Origin: Prostheceraeus crozeri
Taxonomy: Eukaryota; Platyhelminthes; Polycladida; Euryleptidae
Direction of reading: 5' to 3'
DNA: 64,000 bases
NCBI GenBank assembly: GCA_907163375.1
Contig: CAJQUW010000533.1
Span: 558,001 to 622,000 of the forward strand
The notes below the pieces were generated by a model, which was given only the letters and a program-made list of their open reading frames with translations, was not told the DNA's origin and searched no databases. The stretch's first letter is position 1. Each line of letters starts with the position of its first letter. This document shows positions 35,510 through 46,541 of this stretch, piece by piece. The position numbers and the translations under genes are program-made.

Positions 35510-36090
35510 AGTGAGCGTTCAAGAAATGAATGAATGAGTAGATGAGAGTTGAGTGAACGTGCAAGAAATGAATGAGTTGGTGAATTTTGAGTGAGCGTGC
35601 AAGAAATGAATGAGATGAATTTTGAGTGGAGTGAGAGTGTAAGGGAATGAATGGATGAGTAGATGAGAGCTGAGTGAACGTGCAAGAAATGAATGAGTTG
35701 GTGAATTTTGAGTGAGCGTGCAAGAAATGAATGAGATGAATTTTGAGTGGAGTGAGAGTGTAAGGGAATGAATGAATGAGTAGATGAGAGCTGAGTGAAC
35801 GTGCAAGAAATGAATGAGTTGGTGAATTTTGAGTGAGCGTGCAAGAAATGAATGAGATGAATTTTGAGTGGAGTGAGAGTGTAAGGGAATGAATGAATGA
35901 GTAGATGAGAGCTGAGTGAACGTGCAAGAAATGAATAAGTTGGTGAATTTTGAGTGAGCGTGCAAGAAATGAATGAGTAGGTGAATTTTGAGTGGAGTGA
36001 GAGTGTAAGGAAATGAATGAATGGATAGATGAGAGTTGAGTGAGCGTGTAGCGGAATGAATGAATGAGTGAGTGAGAGTGATGGTGTGTG
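35510..36090. repeat. 121-bp minisatellite with three 40-bp subunits
   Basis: The word gatgagag recurs at 35541, 35662, 35783, 35904 and 36028, a period of 121, 121, 121 and 124 bp. Each unit consists of three related parts of about 40 bp: gtgcaagaaatgaatgagtt.., gtgcaagaaatgaatgagat.. and gtgtaagggaatgaatga... There are about four and a half units, nearly identical except at the edges. The minus strand is open in all three frames here (Ser/His/Leu-rich, HSFLARSL-like). This follows from the simple composition and is not evidence of a gene. Confidence 0.92.
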
Positions 36091-38914
36091 AGTTCTTTCA
36101 TGACCACCTGGAGGAGCAATTGAGTGAGTTGAGCACTACAAATAACATTTAAGTAATCTTCGTCATCTATCATAGGTGCTATAAGTTTGTAAGTGGAAAA
36201 ATTTGATGCGAGGTAATCTTGACTGGCTTTTTATGAAATGTACAATGTAAATAAAGTCTAATATGAAATGTGCGTGTTGCCTAAGCACCTCCAAGACTTT
36301 CATCCCGAAACTTCTACCAACAAAGTGGAAAACAGTGCATTATAGAACTACAGCATTTTTTGCTATGCACAGGCTTGAGACACTTCAGGTAAAATTGACA
36401 GTTAAGCTATTTAATTAGTCCAAAATTATGTATTAGAACGCATCCATGTGTGTAGTAAATTACACCGATAAGCAGTTAGCTCTCAAATTTACAACAGAAA
36501 CTTGGTGGAACGCTTCTGATTGGCTCACTGACAGATGTCGAAGCATGAAATGAGTCGTCGAATTTCTTTTGCCCCGATCAGTGCAAATCAGTCCACCCGC
36601 AATCTGACAATGTAGCTAGTTTGCATTGTAGCATTGACTATGTAGTCAGATGAATTACTCTATCAGATGAAATTACTCCATCCATTTTTTTCAGCTTTTT
36701 TAAGATATACAATTACATGAAAGGTGAAACTGACATCACTGTCGATAGACATCCGATGGCCTTTTTTTCAACGAAAGTATCTAATGTTTTATAAATATTG
36801 CCACACACATAGAATACATGTATTACCTTCTCAAAATTTGAATGAATGACTATATGAATTGTTAGGTGTGTTTAGATTACACGTGAAAGAATCGGGTAAT
36901 ATCGACGGTTAAAAGCAGTTTTCGGGCTCTTAAGGTTGTATTTTCTAGTTTTAATATGAACCGTGATATCTAAACAATCTCTTCTTACTCGAACTTATTA
37001 ATGCATCGATTCAATTTATGATTCTAAATTAAAAGTAGGTTGTATGGCCTATAATGATATTCGTATAATCTCGCCACAATGTCAGTCTTGGAAGAAGAGT
37101 TGCCGCTTTGATTATCTGAGATGGCGAAACATTATCACTTTCCGTTACGTTATATGAGTGCGTTGCATGAAAGATGCGCGGAGATCCTCGTTGTCTTTCA
37201 CTGTCTGAACTACTTTCAGTAATAAAGTTTCGCCTTTTCAGACTACGAAGGGGGGGGGCAACATATATGAAAAAGTTCGCTTCATTTAAGATACAATATC
37301 GCCAGTTCACTATACTTGAACTTCGCATATTTAAACATTCTTTTCGGGACCGTCGATGGTATCCGACAATGTGTCGATATCGCACTTATATCACTATGGG
37401 CCACTCACATTACTATTCACCTGGAATCATAATTTAAAACAGTGGAGTAAAATATTCGAGTAAGAAGAGAGATTCCATAGAGATCACAATCAAACCGAGA
37501 AATGCAGCCGTGACAGCCCGAAAACCATTCAACTGTTGATAACATCCGATTTTACCCAATATTGTCAGAAAGAGGATGATAGAGTGGAAGATCTGCTTCC
37601 CTTTTGTAATGAAAATGCAATTCCATTGAACGATCCTTAATAATGATGCAATAATGTTTCAAACAGTACTTGCGCAAGTAGACTATCTTTCAGTAAATGC
37701 TGTCAGTTTCGAATCAGTGCGATTGAATTAAAGCTCAAAATATTCAATTCGAGCATTCAAGCAAAAAACAATTACATTAATTGATTACCATTACAAAAGA
37801 AATCAAGTACCTGTTCTCTATTGCAAATTATTCTTTGAATTAATTTATTCCTCTTTTTGGACTTTGATTTTGAGTTAATGCATGCATGAAGCTTTAAAAA
37901 GAAACAGAAAGATAACACAATAAAGTTAGTGTAGTGAAAATGAAGATGTAACTGTCTGTATCTGATTAAGAGTAAAATATAAGAATAATAATCGCCAGAG
38001 CACATTGATTCCTAGTGAGAATTCGATCGCAAAGCGGAGGCGGGAAGCTGTCTGGTAGTTATCGGCAGAATTGTTAATAAAATTATCCGAGATAAATTGG
38101 AGAAGGAAAGCTGGTCTTGAAATCAAATTTGAGAACCACCTACTCTTTCGATCATCTGAAAATTTAGCTAGAGTCCTCAGATGAATATCGCAGATGATAA
38201 AAATGAAGAATTTCATTCCATCTCTCACCACCGTTAATTGTCGATTTCCGAATATGGTTTAAATTCAGTTTGGAATGTGGAATCGGCACATAAGCTCGCG
38301 GTAAAGAAATATTAAATCAAGACGAATTTAATTTCCTCCTGCTAACATCCCGGAAAGGGAATTTGTTGACACGGCTGAATGCTCGTGGACGAGTGAAGCG
38401 AGGCAAAGGTGTTGCAAATATGCAGGAGCTGCACAGCTTGAGAAGACGATACAATTCGTCACAACAACGGTTTCGACTGTTCTACACAGCATGATACAGT
38501 TCACAAGATTCAAATCCTCACGAAGTGGAGGAAATATCTGAGAATTTCTAAGGTTTCGTCATGTCACACACAATGAACAAAGATTCATTTACTAACTTGG
38601 CGGAGGATCATACATCCGCTGATCTTTGAACTGAAGAAAACAATATCCCAACGAATGTTTCTGTTAACGAAGCGCTTTTTTCTCGAAATCATATGTCGCG
38701 TAGTTTCATGTTTCTTTTAAAAGTGTGTACATTGGAGTGATCAGAGATGCATCTTGAGATGCTGGTGAGCTAGAGATGATGCATTCATATAGAACGACCT
38801 AACTAATTGAGGTATGACACGCGCTCATATTTCGCGCACGTCCACGCGTGCTCGCATTCGGACGCTTAACAATTTATGTGCGAAAGGGAGTTGCTATTCA
38901 CTCCTTGCGTATAC
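36091..38914. other. Intronic, no recognised element
   Basis: About 2.8 kb without recognisable genes or repeats, apart from a run of G at 37251-37259. Confidence 0.4.
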
Positions 38915-39735
38915 TAGGGGTCGCAATACCGGACCACTTTTACAAAACCGGCATTACCGGTATTACCGGTTATAAAATGGAAACACGAAAACTATCTATA
39001 ACATACATTTTCATCGAACAAATCTTGTTGAAGGTAGCGAATGTACTAGGTATATGAGTACCCTACGTTATGGTAAAAGTAGTCACAGTCATCGATTGCG
39101 AAGATTTTCATTCTGACAAAGCTTTCAGAGAATGAACCGTAAAGCATCTAGTGTTTTGTATGACAGCCAATTGGGAAGCCAAGCCAAAAGTGAAAAACAT
39201 TCTCTGGCTCCACTGAAGTCGATGTTATGTTGAGAAGACAATCGTAAAAGTTGAAGATGAAATTCGAACTTACTACTCTTATCTGCAGATGAAATTTCAC
39301 TTGATATGATTGGACTGAAATCAGCACCGTCATCTTCTGAATTTTTGTGCAACGATTCTCAAATTGCTCTTTTCCAGATATTTATTGTCTTCATTATTGT
39401 GATGATATCTTCACCTTCTCTGATTCTTCAGAAGATTGATGATCGATCTTGGAAATTAGTGGATTATCCTCTTCTTTGGTACAATTCAATCTCTTATTCA
39501 ATATTGGAAACAGCATGTCTTCACAACAGTTCTCTTGTCGAGCACGGATTATGGGTTCTACAGATATTGCAGCATAACTGATTGATTTGTGCAGTGATTT
39601 TAAAGTGCTCTCGGTTTGATAGCTCTTTTCATTTCCTTGTTCATCAAAATTAAACATTTGAAACACAGCAGAAAATAGACCGGTGTTTGGAAATCGCAAA
39701 ACCGGTAACAGTAATACCGGAATTGCGACTCCATA
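38915..39735 (-). mobile_element. hAT copy, internally deleted (third family)
   Basis: The ends are inverted: left TAGGGGTCGCAATACCGG, right read inwards TATGGAGTCGCAATTCCGG, each followed by further ACCGG words. Flanks gcgtatac (38907-38914) and gtgcatac (39736-39743) match at 6 of 8 bases, consistent with an aged 8-bp duplication. On the minus strand a piece of the hAT dimerisation domain remains: ITSTSVEPENVF, then in another frame WLPNWLSYKTLDALRFIL and a stop. This recalls the TSVESERAF..LRSRLSDxTLDALxFL pattern of BED-type hAT transposases. Upstream, KSLHKSISYAAISVEPI may be another remnant. Confidence 0.8.
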
Positions 39736-41659
39736 GTGCATACCTCTGGAGGTGCGCAATTAATGAACTGCCCATGTCCGCAGGTTTTCTCAAGTTTGCA
39801 AACATTGCTGCATAATACATAGAGCAGAACCGATTTCGATGAGTAATACATCAAAAGAATGCTCAGAAAAAGCCATTTCACCTCGTGTTTGGTTCATTAT
39901 TATGCTCACATGCTTCCAAATTGAAAGTTTGATATTTTTGAAAGTGGAGATTTTCACATTTTGACCTCTGTCCACCTTAAGCAATGACGGATACGTATAT
40001 GTAATAGCTCGTTGAAAAGCTGAGAACATAACCTCTCGAATGGCGTATGGCCTGTCAATATAAAATGAAATTGAAAAGGAGAATCGATTGAAGTTTGACA
40101 TAATTTGGGTGGTCCGTTTCTTTATGATCAACTCCGTATCTCATATCACCCATATATTTCATAGATAAAAAGTTCACGAAAATTTTGAACGGCACTCAGC
40201 TTACATTCATTTTCAAAATCACGAACACCGTTCAATTTAAGTTCCGGAAACTAAAAAATGAACGCCTTTGCGAGTCATCTTCTTTCACTTCCCGTTCATT
40301 TCAAAAGTAAAATCAATTTAATTTCGTAGATTTCAATCCATCTCACTATTTCGCAACTTCCTCATCATAGTCTGCCTCCACTTTCAATGCGAGATGATAC
40401 GACCTAGAATATCACAACAATTCTATTCCCGTTTTTCTCCAAAGTGTGCGAATATTAGATCGCATAATTATCAGATGTAGCTAATGAAAATACATGACAC
40501 TCATCACCACTTAGATTTATGACAGACGATATAGTATATACGAGTATGTAGTTTTATGATTAGAATTTCATTACTTCTCATACTTTCGGAGCACTTTTAA
40601 TCAACCTCTCAAAAATTATAAAAATAATCAAGGTAGCAGACGTTTGAAGCATTCTCAGTCTATAAATATGAGAACGCAATGTTTGAAGTACAGGGCTACT
40701 TTCATCTGACGCCCAATAAAGTAGATAGACACTATACGTACACAGTACATTTAGAAATTCTGAAGACTAGTAAACGTATTACATGGTGCCAGACATTTTG
40801 ACATCTGGCGAAATCTCATCATATCAAAATGAGATCGTAAATGCAGTTTTCATTAAGCTAAAAGATGCCCGAAATAATAGCTCTAGTGCAAACGGCAAAA
40901 TTGAAAATCTCCATTCCATTAGATGTTTCATTGTTGTCCTAGATTGGAACTACAATCGAATAAATATTCGGTAAAACAATTAACGGATCAATGTGTCTGA
41001 ATTGTAGGCCTTGTTGAACTTACTGCAACAGACGTTTACATACAGTGCAAGTTCTCAAACACTACCAAGGACTTATAAATGGGCAAGCATTTCGGACAAC
41101 ATAAGGATTCGACTTTTAGGAAAGGTGACTCATAAACAAGCACCCACGCAACCCACCTTCACCTACCGCTTCCACCAACTCTTCAAAGAACAATTGAGGA
41201 AAACGGGGAGGTCGAGAGATAGCAACCTGAATCTCCTTTTTTCTCAGGAAGATTCCACAAATTATCAAAAGAAAAGTACAGCTTGACTGGAAGCTGAAAC
41301 AACCGTCACCCATTTGAAAGCGAATACTCATGATGATGAAAAACTCGGAATGGTTTAAATCAAATAATAGCGCAATCAGCCGGAGATTCTAAGGTCGATC
41401 GCTAAAGCCATTGCGGAGGAGTGAGGGTTCAAAATATCAAAAAACAATTAGACAATCTCATCAATTCTTCTCGTTTGTGCAGTAGATAAGTCAAATGAAG
41501 GGATTTCTATTCGTTTACATTTGCTGTGATCTTATTTATCCTAATATTTCCTACAATTGTAGATTTAAGTGATCAAATCACAAGTATTTTTTGTTACTTG
41601 AACGCAATTTGCGAAGAAAGATTTAGAAGTCATAAATGAATAAAATATGCATTAAATAA
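39736..41659. other. Intronic, no recognised element
   Basis: About 1.9 kb of AT-rich intron. No coding or repeat features are recognised. Confidence 0.4.
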
Positions 41660-41737
41660 TAATTAAAAATGTCTTTCAACGCACTGAGACTCATTTTAAT
41701 CATGTCTTCACGTGTGTTGAAAGACATATTCTAATTA
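41660..41737. ncRNA. Candidate microRNA-like hairpin
   Basis: The arm 41669-41690 (atgtctttcaacgcactgag..) pairs with 41704-41727 (..cacgtgtgttgaaagacat) over 22 bp with one mismatch and a two-base bulge. The loop is about 13 nt. Below it, taattaaaa pairs with the ttctaatta side, extending the stem to about 36 bp. Size, loop and small bulges match a microRNA precursor. No known microRNA seed was recognised, and a short palindromic transposon remnant is the main alternative. Either strand could be transcribed. Confidence 0.35.
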
Positions 41738-42415
41738 CAAGTACCATTCACACTATATCAGGATTGTGTGAAAGATACATAGCTAAAAAATAAACCTAGG
41801 ATGTGGAAATATAGCGATGAACAAGCAATGCAGCTGTATGATCAATCATTCTTTAGGCTCGGATCACATCTCGATCCAGTTTTGAGAAGCATTCAGACGT
41901 CGCTTTGGTTATGTACGACTAATTGTCAGGTTTCCATAAATCCGTGCCGGGTACTATTTCGCTCAAATCATTCTTTCATTCTCCATTAAAATTTTTCTTT
42001 TAAGTTGAGTAGAAAATGAAGACACGAACATCTTCTCATCTCTTGTCTAGAGAAATTCACACGAGCAAAAGAAGGCGTAAATGACACGGTCGGGATTGTA
42101 AAAATTAAAGCCTCGCGTTTCTCATCCCTCAGCCGTTCGCAGTCAACGATAATCTCAGTGAAAGGAGAGGCAAACAATTAAAGATCGCAGAACGATGAGA
42201 AGGGGGAGGGAGAAAGTGTGGCGAAAAAAGGAAGGACTGTTAATGCCAGTGGCCCTGATCATTCTCAATTCTCTCTTTTAATCTTCGATAAGACGCTCAC
42301 ATTTGTGCTTTATAGTTGCATATAACAAACAACTATATATAGCAATTGGACATCTTTATTGTGATAAGGTAGTGATACAATTAAAATGAATTCCTATATC
42401 AGAATTAGGACTGTG

Positions 42416-43193
42416 CACGTTGCACCGATGCACCGGCTCTCGGGTCGGTGCGCCTAAATTTCGAGCCATTTCATATTTTTGATGCATCATTTCAATTACT
42501 TATGTAAAATTAATCCATTTTTTATTATGTCTTGGCCACACTAAATCCAGAAAGATAATTATTTTAAGTATACGCTTTAATGAATCCAACGAAGAGAGCA
42601 TTTTTGAATTTTGGGGTCAAGTCCGAACTTTAGATTTCTATTTTCTATATCATGAAAATGATACTTTATGGTAATCACGGCTTTATCACAAAAACAATGC
42701 GTTTTCCGATGTCTTCAGGTATTGCAAGCTTTCATTACCTTTGTTTTGTTAACAGGCTCTAACTTTAAAATTTCTGTTGTGATTCAATTAACAGAATTCT
42801 GTTAGAACTATGACGAGTTAAGATAGACGAGAGTCACATGCAAGTATTGGAAACTTAATACTGAAAGACGCCTACTTAAGTCTGTTTCTCGCAGTGATCG
42901 AGCGGGATTTCGTTCCGTTATTTCATGAATTTCATCTCTACAGGAACCCGATCGCGGTAGTTATACCAATCCCAATCAGAAAGTCGATATTTTATCAATC
43001 CCGCACGATCACTGACTTCTAATTCTTAAGCACTAATAGAATTTTAGAATTAAGCACTTTACAAAATTTGCATGACTTCTTTAGCATGTAGCATTTCATT
43101 TTTCGGTCAATCAAAAGTGCCTTAGAAAACCTTGTAAAATTTTCGATGCATATCATGACCGGTGCACCGGTGAGACTATACCGCACAGTCCTA
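42416..43193. mobile_element. Non-autonomous hAT element (fourth family)
   Basis: The inverted ends TAGGACTGTGC are perfect over 11 bp, with gcaccgg-containing subterminal repeats on both sides (gcaccgatgcaccgg on the left, ggtgcaccggt on the right). Flanks atcagaat (42408-42415) and atcaaaat (43194-43201) match at 7 of 8 bases. At 778 bp and without a recognisable transposase it is a non-autonomous copy. It lies in the cadherin intron. Confidence 0.85.
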
Positions 43194-44379
43194 ATCAAAA
43201 TATAGTCGACAATCAAATTTTTCGAAACTTGTCTGTGTGATCGCGATGCTATGATACGATCATACTAAACATCCTTCAGCACAAAATAACGTGAGCTAGA
43301 AAATATCCATCTAGCTAGGGATATCGTATGTAATTGTAATTCGCTCTCTCCCAATCAATATTCAATCATTATTCAATTAACTCATCCGAATGCTATTGGG
43401 CATCATGACTTGATATAATCGATTCAAATCAGAAATTCAAAATCATTGTTTTGGGTTGGATTTTTTTGCAGCAATGGCTGAAACGTATACCATTGCAAAT
43501 TTAGCGTTCTTCCTCGAAATATACGCGCATGAGGAATTCATCAGCATGCATGAGCGCCCACCCTGAGCATCAGAATGCTCCGATGTTTATGACAAATAAT
43601 CAGAATTGTGAAACAGAATTAACTTGCTCGAAGCCATCATTCAGACTAATTTGTGTTCTACCTTTGTTCTAAACAAGCATGGACAATTTCATAGAAGAAA
43701 AGAACGAGTTTTGAACGAGTTGACCGTACCCGCGTGATTAGCTCAGGTCACGAGATGTATATTCACCTCGAAACGCGCAGTTTGTCTCCTTCTTCCCATG
43801 GTCTGACAGCCATCCATTCCTTCCGCAGCGACCTTCCGGTATCCCTAGGAGGGGAGACCAAGACAAAAGGAATTTCAGTTACTCGCGTCCGGCCTTCTAT
43901 GACAATTTTCTTTCCCATCTAAATACGTTGAGGGAAAATTGAACCGAATACCGATCTTCTTCTATTCTTCTCTTCTTCGTCCCTACATCAAAGCAAGCTA
44001 GAATCTTTTCCTGAAGAGATCATGTTAACTCAACGTGATATCCTTTCAAAACAAGCTGGGCTAAGACAATAACGCCGCGTCCTAGAGCATACTGACACGT
44101 TCGAGGATGCACATGTATTATGTTAAATAACAAGTGTCTGTTGATTCCAAATAATAAACAATCAAGTTTCAGAGACGATTATTCAGATTTTTTATAGTCA
44201 CATAAGAAAACAATGAGCTTTTCTTCTCCTTTGTACTCAAGCCCAAACCAAGACTCATGAATGAACAAACTGACAGTGCTTCATCCTACAATCACTTGGG
44301 ATGGTTCATCAAACTTTAAATGAATTGGTCGGGGTTAAATATATGATCATTCGGTAGCACATGTTTGCGATTGATAGTT
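43194..44379. other. Intronic, no recognised element
   Basis: About 1.2 kb. A small GC-richer patch near 43730-43890 has no family motif. Confidence 0.4.
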
Positions 44380-44563
44380 GGTATCCGTGGCACAGTGGTT
44401 AAGTGTCTGGCTTAGCGATCCTCCGGTCCGGAGGTCGAGCCCTCAGTGTCACTGGAAGTCGTCAGGAAGGGCATCCGGGCAAAAAGATCACAGCGCTTCA
44501 GTTAAAAGTCTGACCATGTCAGCATCGACGAAGCCCCCAGTATGGGGGAGTAGTGAAATTAAG
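44380..44563 (+). repeat. SINE family B copy
   Basis: The head gtatccgtggcacagtggtt then ggcttagcgatcctccggtc is well kept. A B-box-like aggtcgagccc and the body agggcatccgggcaaaaaga follow, with the end cagtatgggggagtagtgaa. It is close to the copies at 12972 and 57258. Confidence 0.87.
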
Positions 44564-44888
44564 CCATCATATTTTGCCACGACAGAAGGGATGAGATGCT
44601 TAAAGTTTGCTTGATCGACAAATAAAGAAACGCCAAATTTCGTCACTCGATTTATCATACTTTTCTCCACGACGACAGTTAATATACACAAATTGATTAT
44701 CACTTTATCCTAAAGTATCTGTCTATATACAAAGAAGAGTAACACCTTTTGTTCTTCAAAAGCACAAAAGTTCACGTACTTCTTCTTCCAAGTAACAGAA
44801 TTCGTATACTTACCATCAAAATATTTTATTTTACTCCAAACAAATCTTCTAATCTATAGGTTGTGCGACAGATGATCACACTAAACTA

Positions 44889-46541
44889 CAGATTGTTTCA
44901 TAAAAAATGGATCACCCTTAAACATCGCCTTAACTTCAACTTTGTCTAACTCCGCCAAACTTGAACGAATTTCTCTGAAATTTGGAAGATATGTCAGTTG
45001 TGCTTACTAATATCATTGTTGGAAATTTCAAGCATGAATATTGAGTTGTTTTCCTGTTATAGATAAAAAAGTAGTAGATAATTTGATCTTCATTTAGCAA
45101 TGTTACACAAAATCATACCTCACTCTTATAGAATTGCATTTGTTTCCTTTGTTATGTAATATGTTGTTCTGCAAGCCAAAAGCTATCAAGCAAAACAAAA
45201 ATAAAGAAAATCGGTCAATCAGAGCCAGTATAGCACCATTATTCATCAACAATAATGTAACTGCTACATGTGATTAACTGGACTTCATGTTCCATAGCTT
45301 CCTGACTTCGTTGCGGTGGTGTTGGCAGCACTCCTGATTGCTTTCAGCTAGAAATCTATCTCTTACCGGTTGAAAACAATACAAAGCACAAATGAACAAT
45401 AACGAGATCGCATTCACAAAAGGCAAAGTGTCAGCCTTGCTAGTACTAGGGTTTTCTTTGCAAGGTACAAGCAAGCGACTAAATGTCCCTTACACAAATG
45501 TGCATCGATGGCATAATGATGATTTTCGAGTCTGTCGTAAAGAGGGCTCTGGCCGTCCACGCAAAACATCCAAACGCAGAGACCGCCTAATTTTGAGATT
45601 TGTTAAAGTTGATCCAAGTCTCTCGTTAACTGAGATGGCTGCACTAGACTCGTCTATTTCTAAGTCCACTATTCGTAGAAGACTTATTGACTCGAATTTC
45701 AAGAGCTGTAAGAGGCCCTCTCAGATCGAATTATCAGATCGTACAAAAAGACGTCTCAGATGGGCAATGAGTCATTGTCACTGGCGAAATCAATTGGATC
45801 GGGTTGTCTGGTCTGATGAAGCATCAGTCCGTCTGAAGGATAATGGTGGTCGATTGAGATTATGTATAAAATCTGATCAGGAAATTCCGAGACATTTACA
45901 TCGTCCCCGGGTACAAGGTGGTGCGACTCTACTGATTTGGGCTGGCATTTGGACCAATGGCCGCTCTGAACTTCACATGCAGCAAGGAACCATGAATTCT
46001 GAACGCTATGTGAATGTTTTACGAATGAACATTGGCCAAATGACAGATCAACTTGGTGATCCATCGACTTGGTTATTTATGGATGATAATGCTACGTGTC
46101 ACAGGAATAGTAGAGTCAACTTATGCAAGTCTCAATTAGGGCTTAGGACATTATCTTGGCCAGCTCGTTCTCCTGATCTGAATCCCATAGAAAATGCATG
46201 GAGTATTCTAAAACGTAACGTTTGTCGTTCACTGCTACCTACAGATGGCGTATCACAACTTACGTCACTGTTAAAAAGAGAGTGGAGAAAGTTAGATCAG
46301 TCAAAAATCAACGATATCATCGAATCAATGCCTAGACGAATTGGTAATGTCATTGACAATAAGGGTAGGGCCACAAAATATTAGCTTCTTAAGAACCGTT
46401 ACTGTATCATAGCTTATCAGATTATATAAGGACATTTAAATATATTAGGGACATGAAATAACATGAAAAATGCTTTCTGTATCATACTTATGTTTTATTT
46501 AGTCAAATCTTAGGATAATCCACTTTTCATGAAACGGACTG
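44889..46541 (+). mobile_element. Tc1-type DNA transposon with uninterrupted transposase frame
   Basis: The ends are inverted: left CAGATTGTTTCATAAAAAA, right read inwards CAGTCCGTTTCATGAAAAG, with several mismatches. TA target duplications flank them (44887-44888, 46542-46543). The length of 1,653 bp fits a complete Tc1-family element. It holds one uninterrupted transposase frame. It lies in the 24-kb cadherin intron, on the strand opposite to the gene. Confidence 0.93.
45392..46384 (+). CDS. Tc1-family DD34E transposase, full-length frame
   Basis: This encodes 330 residues without a stop or shift, close to the usual length for Tc1 transposases (about 340). N-terminal helix-turn-helix regions (VSALLVLGFSLQGTSKRLN; SKSTIRRRLIDSNF) flank a GRPR-like motif (GSGRPRKTSKR, residues 53-63). 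The catalytic residues are D142 (VVWSDEASVRL), D232 (FMDDNATCHRNSR) and E267 (PDLNPIENAW), with 34 residues between the last two. The protein cuts and pastes the element at TA sites. All key residues are in place. The mismatched ends suggest some age, so the open frame need not mean current activity. The ATG at 45392 gives the full N-terminal helices. Confidence 0.93.
   Translation: MNNNEIAFTKGKVSALLVLGFSLQGTSKRLNVPYTNVHRWHNDDFRVCRKEGSGRPRKTSKRRDRLILRFVKVDPSLSLTEMAALDSSISKSTIRRRLIDSNFKSCKRPSQIELSDRTKRRLRWAMSHCHWRNQLDRVVWSDEASVRLKDNGGRLRLCIKSDQEIPRHLHRPRVQGGATLLIWAGIWTNGRSELHMQQGTMNSERYVNVLRMNIGQMTDQLGDPSTWLFMDDNATCHRNSRVNLCKSQLGLRTLSWPARSPDLNPIENAWSILKRNVCRSLLPTDGVSQLTSLLKREWRKLDQSKINDIIESMPRRIGNVIDNKGRATKY

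Noticed and set aside
35182-36173. A protein-coding gene of about 260 residues in the Ser/His-rich minus-strand frame
   Set aside because: The frame runs along a tandem repeat that is open in all three frames, and the period (121 bp) is not a multiple of three. The open reading is a composition effect.
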